Source: Choanephora cucurbitarum (lineage: Eukaryota; Mucoromycota; Mucoromycetes; Mucorales; Choanephoraceae). Taken from it: 11,812 nt of DNA. The stretch lies in contig JAIWNI010000314.1 in the NCBI GenBank assembly GCA_025331435.1, positions 1-11,812 of the forward strand, read 5' to 3'. This document shows, piece after piece, positions 1-6,862 of this stretch (its first letter is position 1; each line of letters starts with the position of its first letter). The position numbers and the translations under genes are program-made. The notes below the pieces were generated by a model. That model saw nothing but the letters and a program-made list of their open reading frames with translations. It was not told the DNA's origin and made no database searches.

Positions 1-1
1 G

Positions 2-1627
2 ACTGGGTTCATCACTGATCCCAACCGTCAGTCCTACAAAACACCTAAAAAATGTTTTAATGCATTTGAAAATGTACTGAATTCCCACTCTTTGTCTGTG
101 GAGGCCAATTGGCAAAGACTTCTTCTCGTTTCGGCCCCCGATAATCTTATCGAGTGGGTTAAAGACTATTTAGAGTCACATCCCAATACATCTTGGAGTG
201 CAATCAAAAGTGCCATAGCAATCAAGTTTGGGACTAGTCCTGAAAGATTGCGACAATTGGCTACGGACAGACTTTATCGTCTTGAGTTTCGTAGATACGA
301 GACAATGTCACAATACGTGGCACGATTCCGTGAGATTGCTCAAGAAGCGATGATTACTGAAGAAAGTATGTTGAAGCATTGCATCATGCAACCAGTTCCT
401 CGAGAATACCACATAGAAGTATTGAGAACTATAAAGATCACAAACAATCCTAATGCTCAGTCATTGGATTTCACTATCCAAGCGTTGCTGGATGCTTATG
501 ACATCCTCAATGACCTTGACGTCAAAAAGAAGTTGCCTACTTCTCATAAAATAGTGCATTTAAAGAAGGCTCAGTTCTCCAAACCTTACTCTCTCTCTCG
601 CCCGAGCAAATTTCGCTCTGAACCCTCCTCCTCCCACCAAAAGCCTCGTACCTATTGCAGTTATCATAACTCGCACGAGCACAACACTGCTGACTGCAGA
701 TCGAAAAAAAGACGGGATGAACGAAAGCTGCACTTCCAGCAGTTTAAGTCAAAAGGGAAAAGTCGTACATGCTTCACCTGCAAAGGCCCATGGAAGCCTG
801 GTCATGTATGCAAAAGCATGAGTAAAGGTAAACCCTCAAAGACCTCCAACACCAAAGACCCTGTGCCAAGACCTCCTCAATCGGATGATGAAGGGGACGT
901 CTTCATGGATGAAGGCTCCTCTGACAATGAAGATCACAATCTTCAATTCGCTGCCGCTGACTTTGACCCCAAGGGCAAAGGCAAAGCTGACTGTAAGTAC
1001 ACTGTCACCACAGATGACTACTTTGCACAATCACCAAAAGACCTGTTAGCTGATAAGTTTATATATCTTCCGTTGTCAATAGAGAATGTTAAAACTTGGG
1101 CATTGCTCGATTCAGGCTGCTCTTTTTCCTCTATCTCTCCTTCTTTGGCAAAATACTTGAATTTAGAAATAAGTAAAAGTAGAGGAAATATTAAACTTAT
1201 CAATAGCAACACGGTTAAACGTCTAGGACATACGTCAGACAAATTAGAGGTCACATACAATTCCAAATCAATTCATTCACGGTTTGAAGTATTTAATCTG
1301 TTTAATAACATACATGTGTGCATTGGCATGGATTTGATATATCTTTTGGGTATTGAAATCTCCAATATCGCCATGGATTGGGAAAACAAGGTTGGTCCTG
1401 TCTTACCTCCTATTGATCCAAACCCATCTACACCCAACAATGATCCTTTTGGCACACAGACCGAGCGTAAGCAAATGATGGATCAAATCGAACCATTTAT
1501 ACAAGCCAACAGAGACATTCCTGTTGCAAATTACTGTAACATACCGGGAAGTGAAATCCGCCTTCCTCTCAAAAAAGTATTACTTCAGCTTATTGTAGAC
1601 AATATGCAATCAAAGAATGTCATTTAG
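2..1627 (+). CDS. Gag and aspartic protease polyprotein, 5' partial
   Basis: The frame is open from base 2, so the true start is upstream; 541 codons are visible (numbered from base 2). Residues about 37-175 look like a retrotransposon Gag core. A first zinc knuckle, C219-x2-H222-x4-H227-x4-C232, keeps the CCHC spacing but has His in the second position. A second, C257-x2-C260-x7-H268-x-C270 with the GPWKPGH pattern, follows in a basic stretch. An acidic linker precedes the protease, whose active-site motif LLDSGCS has the catalytic Asp at residue 370. Gag packages element RNA into cytoplasmic particles and the protease matures the polyprotein. After about residue 524 this frame loses similarity to the expected RT start; the last 17 codons are probably read only when no frame change occurs. 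Family assignment is by motif recognition. Confidence 0.88.
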   Translation, partial: TGFITDPNRQSYKTPKKCFNAFENVLNSHSLSVEANWQRLLLVSAPDNLIEWVKDYLESHPNTSWSAIKSAIAIKFGTSPERLRQLATDRLYRLEFRRYETMSQYVARFREIAQEAMITEESMLKHCIMQPVPREYHIEVLRTIKITNNPNAQSLDFTIQALLDAYDILNDLDVKKKLPTSHKIVHLKKAQFSKPYSLSRPSKFRSEPSSSHQKPRTYCSYHNSHEHNTADCRSKKRRDERKLHFQQFKSKGKSRTCFTCKGPWKPGHVCKSMSKGKPSKTSNTKDPVPRPPQSDDEGDVFMDEGSSDNEDHNLQFAAADFDPKGKGKADCKYTVTTDDYFAQSPKDLLADKFIYLPLSIENVKTWALLDSGCSFSSISPSLAKYLNLEISKSRGNIKLINSNTVKRLGHTSDKLEVTYNSKSIHSRFEVFNLFNNIHVCIGMDLIYLLGIEISNIAMDWENKVGPVLPPIDPNPSTPNNDPFGTQTERKQMMDQIEPFIQANRDIPVANYCNIPGSEIRLPLKKVLLQLIVDNMQSKNVI

Positions 1628-4485
1628 AAGCTGTTGAAAAACAAGTACAAGAATGGATTTCGGGCAATGTCATTGAACGCGCACCTCCAAACAATCCTTT
1701 CAATTCCAGTTTACTCACTGTGTTAAAACGATCCCCTGTCACAGGTGAATTAGATCCAAAAAAGGTACGTACTGTACTTGATTGTCGGCTTGTTAATCAA
1801 AGCCTTGATCCCGCACAAATGGATAAATTTCCATTACCCTTGATCAGCACTCTGCATCGTAAATTGAGCAAATTCTCGCTCTTCACTACCATCGATCTTA
1901 GTGCATGCTTTCACAGTTTTCGCATCCGTCGATGTGATAGACCTGTCACTTCGTTCACGGCTCCTAGCGGCCTACAATATCAATTCAAAAGAGCTCCGTT
2001 CGGCTTGCTCAACGTATCCTCCGTAGTACAACGAAGTATTACTAGTCTCTTTGCTGACTTGGACTATTGTGTTCACTATATTGACGACATCTACGTTGCT
2101 ACCGATGATAGTATCGACAATCATGTTCGTTGTCTACAAACGGTCTTATCTCGACTCACTCGATCCAATCTTCGCATCAACCATGAAAAACTCAATCTCA
2201 TGCAGAAATCAATCTTCGTTCTAGGATTTCGACTCTCTCATGATGCACTTACTCTGGACATGCGTAAGGTTACTAACGTATTATCTTGGCCTGCAACGGT
2301 TCAAAATTCGAAAGAGTTAAGTCATCGTCTCGGTGTGATTAATTACTTTCGTGAGCATGTACCTCGCATTTCCACCTTGATGGCTCCTCTGAACAAACTC
2401 AAAAATCATCCCAATATCAAGGAAGTATGGACTGCAGAGCATTCTAAAGCTATGCGTACATTGCAGCTCGTACTCGCTGATACTCCTGTACTCAGTTGTC
2501 CTAACCTCAAATATCCTCTGCATCTCGTGACTGATGCTAGTGTTTATGGTATTGGTGGTTGTTTGTATCAGGTAATCGATAACCAAATTCGTTACATCGG
2601 CTTTGTTGCACGCACTTTATCAAAAGCAGAGCGCAATTATGGATCCTCGCGACGTGAGATCCTAGCGTTTCTCTATTGCACTACCAAATGGAAACAGTGG
2701 TTGTCTGGTCAACGCTTTCATTATTATACCGATAACAAAGGTATACTGTATCTACACTCTCAACCAAAAATCAATCGAATCATTGAAAATTATTACGAGA
2801 TGATCTACGAGTTTGACTTTGACATCACCTTCTGTGCCGGAGTACGCAACATCTTAGCTGATCACTTGTCGCGTTTGCTTTATCCAGACGACGCTGATCA
2901 AACGCTGGTGAGGGGTGAGCAAGTAATTGATACGCAAGTTGAGACGAAAGCAGCCTCCAAAACAGCAAAAGAAAACCGTGACATTTCGCCTCACGTAACC
3001 TCAGAAACAAATTCTGAAAACAGTAACACAATGGATAAAATTACCTCACAAATGGAAATGACAAAATTGAATAACGTTACTGACCAAATCATTGCTGCTA
3101 GTCGTATAGACAAATACACACAACCTCAAGATGTTGAGGAAAAACAAAATATCATTTCGCAATGTCATCTTGCTGGACACTATGGAATTAACAGTGTCGA
3201 AAGAATGATAAAACAAGAATATGGCATGAACTGGAAACACTTGCGCGAAGATGTAACACAATACATCAAGAATTGTACAAAATGCGCTCGATTCAATCTA
3301 GCAAAACATGTTTTCCACCCTCCAAAAAGTGATGCGCCCAACAATACCTGGGACAAAGTCGCTATTGATCTAGGCACATTCGATGTTACAACTCCTAGAG
3401 GTAATAACTACCTATTAGTGTGCGTTGACATCTTTAGTAGGTTTGTGATTCTTAGAGCAATCAAATCCAAAACAGCCCTAGACGTTGCCAAGGAGTTAAT
3501 ACAGATATTCTCCATTATGGGATATCCTAAAGTACTTCAACATGACAGAGGACTAGAATTCTATAACGAATTAATCAAAAGTCTACGTCAACATATGGGC
3601 ATTGAATCTGCTCTTTCATTACCTTATACTCCAGCCGGCAATTTGGAAACTCATGTAAAGACTGCTAAATCTATCATCCTTAAAATGTTGGACGGATATG
3701 AAGAATCATGGGACTTGTATGTCGAAGGTACCATGTATCTAATGAATCAACATATATCAAGACTACACAATCATACTCCATTCCAAGTGATGTTCAATCG
3801 CCAAGCAAATGATCTCAAAGATTACACTAAAGCTCTATCGAAAATCAATATCTCTGACGATATGATAGACACAGATAAGTTGAAGAAAGAAATCGAAAGA
3901 TTCAATAACTATACCATTCCTGAAATTAGGAATCAGATCATAAAGACTCAAGAAAAGGATAATGAGCAATTTAAAAGAAAGCATCGGATACTCAAAGATC
4001 CATTTCCCATAGGTGCTAAAGTCATGATCAAAAATATAGAAAATAAGCGTCGGAAAACAGATGCCAAGTATGAAGGTCCATTTTATGTACATGGTTATAC
4101 AACCAATGGAAGCTACATCTTGACCGATCGCACAGGCTCCATTCTATCCAGAAACATCCCTACCTCGCAAATCAAATTAATCGCGAATGAAACGAACAAG
4201 TCTGATGAAAACAAAGACATTTATGAAGTTCAAGCCGTGATCAACCACAGGGAAGTAGAACCAAATGGTATCGAGTATTTAACTACTTGGGTAGGATATC
4301 CAGACGAGCAAACATGGCAAAAGCCTGAAGACTTTGACAGTCCAGAAACTATCAAAGAATACTGGAAGCGACGTAATGCAAACATGCCTACGAAATTAGG
4401 TCAAGTCAAAAGAATCAAAGGATCACGCAAGCGCAAGACTCCTTTCAAGGAATCAGACATCAACAAGAAATCCAGATCAAACTAG
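1555..4485 (+). CDS. Pol: reverse transcriptase, RNase H, integrase with chromodomain
   Basis: The frame opens after a TGA at 1552-1554; translation probably enters by a frame change near 1576, so no start codon is assigned. Numbering from 1555 gives 976 residues. RT: TTIDLS with D114 and YIDD at 175-178 (D177, D178); the PFGL motif is followed by a diverged NVSSVVQ. RNase H: D327 (VTDAS), E368, D393 (YTDN) and D436. Integrase: zinc-binding H538-x3-H542 with C574-x2-C577, then D605, D664 and E698; the last two are 33 residues apart instead of the usual 35. A KYEGPF segment resembles the GPY/F module. The chromodomain (about 889-935) keeps all three methyl-lysine cage aromatics Y890, W912 and Y915, and a basic, NLS-like tail follows. 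Such chromodomains typically steer integration to H3K9-methylated chromatin. Confidence 0.92.
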   Translation, partial: NPPSSQKSITSAYCRQYAIKECHLEAVEKQVQEWISGNVIERAPPNNPFNSSLLTVLKRSPVTGELDPKKVRTVLDCRLVNQSLDPAQMDKFPLPLISTLHRKLSKFSLFTTIDLSACFHSFRIRRCDRPVTSFTAPSGLQYQFKRAPFGLLNVSSVVQRSITSLFADLDYCVHYIDDIYVATDDSIDNHVRCLQTVLSRLTRSNLRINHEKLNLMQKSIFVLGFRLSHDALTLDMRKVTNVLSWPATVQNSKELSHRLGVINYFREHVPRISTLMAPLNKLKNHPNIKEVWTAEHSKAMRTLQLVLADTPVLSCPNLKYPLHLVTDASVYGIGGCLYQVIDNQIRYIGFVARTLSKAERNYGSSRREILAFLYCTTKWKQWLSGQRFHYYTDNKGILYLHSQPKINRIIENYYEMIYEFDFDITFCAGVRNILADHLSRLLYPDDADQTLVRGEQVIDTQVETKAASKTAKENRDISPHVTSETNSENSNTMDKITSQMEMTKLNNVTDQIIAASRIDKYTQPQDVEEKQNIISQCHLAGHYGINSVERMIKQEYGMNWKHLREDVTQYIKNCTKCARFNLAKHVFHPPKSDAPNNTWDKVAIDLGTFDVTTPRGNNYLLVCVDIFSRFVILRAIKSKTALDVAKELIQIFSIMGYPKVLQHDRGLEFYNELIKSLRQHMGIESALSLPYTPAGNLETHVKTAKSIILKMLDGYEESWDLYVEGTMYLMNQHISRLHNHTPFQVMFNRQANDLKDYTKALSKINISDDMIDTDKLKKEIERFNNYTIPEIRNQIIKTQEKDNEQFKRKHRILKDPFPIGAKVMIKNIENKRRKTDAKYEGPFYVHGYTTNGSYILTDRTGSILSRNIPTSQIKLIANETNKSDENKDIYEVQAVINHREVEPNGIEYLTTWVGYPDEQTWQKPEDFDSPETIKEYWKRRNANMPTKLGQVKRIKGSRKRKTPFKESDINKKSRSN
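1571..1576 (+). other. A6 run at the Gag-Pol frame change
   Basis: Gag frame reads CTC AAA AAA GTA; the RT frame lies one base back and reads CAA AAA AGT. Sense similarity switches frame here: upstream the Gag frame gives NIPGSEIRLPLK, downstream the -1 frame gives SITSAYCRQYAI, the usual lead-in to a Ty3-type RT. A single-tRNA slip of AAA (1574-1576 to 1573-1575) would join the frames, but the site is not a classical X XXY YYZ heptamer. The alternative is loss of one A from an original A7 run, or a sequencing error in a homopolymer. Confidence 0.6.
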
Positions 4486-4766
4486 ACATCTGAGAACTAA
4501 GCACAATCAGTACGGAGAACCTTTTTACCCAGCTTCATCTTTTTTTCTCATGAAAGGTTTTTGATGAAATGGTTTTTTTAATGGGCAAATCTAACGTACA
4601 TACATGCAAAGAACAAAGCATATACTTTATCAACTAAACTATTTGCAAAACCAACCATACATTATTCAAGAGCGATTTATCTGACTTCAAGAATCTAACA
4701 CTCAATCAAGGTCCATCCAAATGCTACTCAAAATCTTAACTAAACGGTTTTTAAGGTGGTCCAGGG
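4486..4766 (+). other. Retrotransposon 3' untranslated region
   Basis: About 280 bases between the pol stop and the proposed LTR, with no ORF of note. A T-rich block around 4535-4580 contains TTCATC and GATGAA as inverted arms. It ends in the purine-rich tract before the LTR. Confidence 0.5.
4753..4766 (+). other. Putative polypurine tract
   Basis: AAGGTGGTCCAGGG lies directly before the TG that opens the proposed LTR, where plus-strand DNA priming takes place in LTR retrotransposons. It is interrupted by pyrimidines, so the call rests mainly on position. Confidence 0.4.
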
Positions 4767-4768
4767 TG

Positions 4769-4796
4769 ATGATGTATCGTAAGCTAGATGCATCAT
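4769..4796 (+). other. LTR hairpin 1
   Basis: Arms ATGATGTATC and GATGCATCAT flank the 8-base loop GTAAGCTA. Nine of ten pairs are Watson-Crick and the tenth is a U:G wobble in RNA. It starts two bases inside the LTR edge. Confidence 0.55.
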
Positions 4797-4817
4797 TAAA
4801 TCAAGACATTTATTTAA

Positions 4818-4838
4818 GACACAATTCCACTTTGTGTC
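4818..4838 (+). other. LTR hairpin 2
   Basis: A perfect 7-bp stem, GACACAA with TTGTGTC, closes the loop TTCCACT. It starts at the last base of the TATA-like TATTTAAG, so it would span or sit just upstream of the start of the LTR transcript. Confidence 0.55.
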
Positions 4839-4929
4839 ACCAAGCTCAATTTATATTCACAATCTCATTCTGCACTGAATAAAACCCTCTCTTTAATCTT
4901 GTTTAACTCATCTTGACTTAACAGATAAA

Positions 4930-5091
4930 TTATTCGCGTTTTTTTGCTAACATGGCAGCCAAAGCTTGTTGAGCCATTTCAACTTCGTTGATAGCTGCAG
5001 TGGGAGTGGTGATGGCAGGAGCGTTGGCCATCTCGACATCTTCATGATGTTGAGCACCTTGGTTGTTGTTGTTGTTGTTGTTGTTGTTCAT
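4930..5091 (-). CDS. 53-residue Asn-repeat ORF, possible Gag N-terminus
   Basis: The ATG at 5091 is followed by nine Asn codons (all AAC), then Gln, an acidic patch (HHEDVE), an Ala/Thr/Pro-rich stretch and a helix-like segment VEMAQQALAAMLAKKRE before TAA at 4930-4932. A CT-repeat plus TTTTTTTTCTCTCTAAA directly precedes the ATG, a context common before fungal starts. It lies 121 bases inside the minus-strand LTR, where a Gag ORF is expected. The stop falls seven bases before the junction with the first element, inside the older sequence, so it may be the genuine end of a tiny protein or a decayed stop in a longer Gag. The composition is not diagnostic of a family; a short host gene is also possible. 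Confidence 0.4.
   Translation of the reverse strand: MNNNNNNNNNQGAQHHEDVEMANAPAITTPTAAINEVEMAQQALAAMLAKKRE
5062..5088 (+). repeat. (GTT)9 trinucleotide repeat
   Basis: Nine uninterrupted GTT units; on the minus strand they are AAC codons for the poly-Asn run of the small ORF. Length polymorphism is likely. Confidence 0.95.
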
Positions 5092-5109
5092 TTTAGAGAG
5101 AAAAAAAAT

Positions 5110-5126
5110 GAGAGAGAGAGAGAGAG
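5110..5126 (+). repeat. (GA)n microsatellite in the leader of the minus-strand ORF
   Basis: A 17-base GA tract, read as CT repeats on the minus strand, 19 bases before the ATG at 5091. Pyrimidine tracts in this position are common in fungal promoters and leaders. Confidence 0.9.
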
Positions 5127-5212
5127 TAGTATTCAAAAAGTAAAATGTTATGTAACGTGTATATTTTTTGATAGATGATGTATAATAAAGACTATTGAGT
5201 ACTTTTTGAGAC

Positions 5213-5399
5213 TGTTAGTAGCTTTATTAAAACTTCAGAGAGAGAAGAAGGATTTATAATACACGTCTAATTGCTACAGGGATAATAGTTGAGGATTCCT
5301 AATTAGGAGATTCGTAATACATTGGGTGAACACCTCTTGTGGAGGTTAAAGGGATATTTAAATATAAGATAATCAAGAGATTAGGACCGTTCTATAACA
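5213..5399 (-). repeat. LTR of the second element (187 bp)
   Basis: The ends are perfect short inverted repeats, TGTTA at one edge and TAACA at the other. On the minus strand it starts TGTTATAGAACGG, carries TATAAAT (5258-5252), then a CT-rich stretch, then AATAAA (5228-5223) and ends CTACTAACA, which is the expected U3-R-U5 signal order. The plus strand does not give this order. A perfect 12-bp palindrome, TCCTAATTAGGA, lies at 5297-5308. No second copy is in the window, so identity rests on structure. Confidence 0.6.
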
Positions 5400-6688
5400 A
5401 TTGCCACATATCACATCAACATACAGACGCATTTCTAGAGCATATCTTCATTCTCGGATAAACCGTCGAACTAGCCATCATGATTCTATTTATATTTGCA
5501 AGATGTCGTAGCAGTGACCCAAACATTCCCTCAATTCAATCTAGCTGATTGTATCATCCAGAAAAAGCCAATATCTTTCGGCTTTGTATCATATCAGTTG
5601 CCCTATCTTGCTATATGACACGGTCCCATACATTTGTGTATATACCCATCCAATATGCATTTTGGCATTTCCTTGCTGCGTCTGCTGATACTAGACAGCT
5701 TTTTCAAAATGGAATATTATTCGATCGTTTAGCTTTATCACTATGACAAACTGATTTGACTCTTTTTTTTTTCTCGTGTGTTCTTCCGATAAAAATGCTC
5801 GTGAATGCTCTACAACATTCATGTCCCTTTACCACAAAAAAAAAAGAAATCTGAATTGAAGTTGCTTTTTTGTTTTCCAATGTTTAGGTCGTTGATCTGC
5901 TCCAGTTTACATTTCTGAACTGATACACAAGCGAGAGGATAAGAAATGTTTAGTAAGCTTGCTAGAGCTCAAACTATGCTGTTGGCCTTCAAAGCACCGT
6001 TTCGAGACATCTTTACATAACAAGCTGGTGTAAAGAACGAACTGCACAAGTCCAAGCACTCTCAAGTGCTGTGTCTCGACTGAGCATGTGATTCATCGGT
6101 TTAGAGCATTGGCCTTACATGCAAAAGTGTGGAAAAACAGTAATCTCGGCAAAGAGACCAAAGAAAGAAAAATGAAATAAAGTTGTAAAAGAAGATAAAA
6201 GAGCAAAAGAAAGATAAATTTAAATCAACCTATTCCTCAGCTAAAGTTAAACCGAAAGCGAATTAAAATAAAATAATCTCTCAATTCTCATTGGATAAGA
6301 GACATTTTAAAGACTGGATTTACCTGCCCTTTCGATTTCTGAAAGGGGCCTCATGAAAATAATCAACCGAGCAACGCATTCTTCTTACTAACACTTACAG
6401 AAACTACAGTAACTGACATCGAAACAGACAGTGGCACCAGAGTGAGTCTATAAACCTCAGTAGAGCTCAAAGAGTACAGGAATCTTCTGTAAATGACATG
6501 TGTAGTGGTCCTAAAGAGGTTCTAAGCCGCTGCTTTAGTCATCGAAAATACTTTTTTCTTTATGGATGCAACAAAAAAAAAGGCTGCAAGACAACTTGAA
6601 GCAATGTAAGACGAGAGACAGAATCACATCCCATAAGAAAAAGAAGAAAGCGAGAGAGGCTAAAGAGACGTTGTAGCATTGTCAACAA
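5400..6688. other. Intergenic region without a convincing gene
   Basis: Only short ORFs occur; none shows a recognisable motif or a good splice structure. A small hairpin is at about 6324-6343 (CCCTTTC / GAAAGGG). T-rich and A-rich runs (for example 5761-5772 and 5835-5845) are present. No tRNA B-box (GGTTCRA) was seen on either strand. Confidence 0.5.
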
Positions 6689-6862
6689 ATGAACGATGTA
6701 TATATGTACTCTCTTGAAGCCATGCCTATCAAACAACAGCCATACACTCGTTTGTATCGTTCTTCACCCAGATCACTGCTTGCTTTTCCAGACTTTGATC
6801 TACACATTGAATACACAACTGCTCTGACTCTCATACACTTACAAGATGCAGTCGTAAATTAG
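6689..6862 (+). CDS. Doubtful 57-codon small ORF
   Basis: An ATG-to-TAG ORF with in-frame ATGs at 6689, 6704 and 6722. The peptide from the third ATG (MPIKQQPYTRLYRSSPRSLL onward) is mixed in composition, not low-complexity, and has no membrane segment or known motif. A TATATAT (6699-6705) overlaps its start, so if that is a TATA box, transcription would begin after the first ATGs. ORFs of this length arise often by chance; listed because nothing else occupies this area. Confidence 0.15.
   Translation: MNDVYMYSLEAMPIKQQPYTRLYRSSPRSLLAFPDFDLHIEYTTALTLIHLQDAVVN

Larger units (their letters stand above)
1..4923 (+). mobile_element. Ty3/Gypsy chromovirus LTR retrotransposon, 5' part outside window
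   Basis: Domain order is Gag, zinc knuckles, aspartic protease, reverse transcriptase, RNase H, integrase, GPY/F-like segment and chromodomain, which is the Ty3/Gypsy (Metaviridae) order with the chromovirus integrase tail. Gag is open at the left edge, so the 5' LTR, primer-binding site and Gag N-terminus lie outside. A purine-rich tract (4753-4766) and a putative 157-bp LTR close the right end. The pol frame has no internal stop over 976 codons, suggesting a recent copy, although one frame change separates protease from RT. If the right end is correct, the element sits inside an older minus-strand LTR element and the first five flanking bases (GATAA, 4924-4928) would be one copy of its target duplication; the other copy is not in view. 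Confidence 0.9.
4767..4923 (+). repeat. Putative 3' LTR of the Ty3/Gypsy element (157 bp)
   Basis: It begins TGATG and ends TTAACA, so it has the TG..CA ends of an LTR, and it follows a purine-rich tract. Internal signals fit a plus-strand LTR: TATTTAAG (4811-4818) as a TATA-like element, AATAAA (4878-4883) as polyadenylation signal, and a pyrimidine-rich U5-like end. Two hairpins lie at 4769-4796 and 4818-4838. The matching 5' LTR is not in the window, so the boundaries cannot be checked by self-comparison; TG at 4770 is an alternative start. Confidence 0.6.
4924..5399 (-). mobile_element. Remnant of a second LTR retroelement, 5' end only
   Basis: On the minus strand the order is LTR (5399 to 5213), about 120 bases of leader with a GA/CT tract, then an ATG-initiated ORF that reaches the boundary of the first element. 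This is the layout of the 5' end of an LTR retrotransposon cut off by a younger insertion. Bases flanking the LTR (GAGAC and ATTGC) do not match, which argues against a solo LTR with target duplication and for a 5' LTR whose partner is elsewhere. A conventional tRNA-type primer site starting TGG is not seen after the LTR. Confidence 0.5.

Noticed and set aside
5213..5399. Solo LTR with target-site duplication.
   Set aside because: Flanking pentamers GAGAC and ATTGC differ; a 5' LTR of a truncated element fits better.
5549..5746. 65-codon open frame on the plus strand.
   Set aside because: It opens with TTG, the first ATG comes late, and there is no recognisable motif or splice context.
5946..6020. 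24-codon ORF starting MFSKLARAQ, resembling a mitochondrial targeting peptide.
   Set aside because: It ends at TAA and no splice donor or downstream exon could be joined; too short to support.
6560..6679. 39-codon hydrophobic ORF on the minus strand.
   Set aside because: It is made largely of translated CT/T-rich tracts, and no supporting signal was found.
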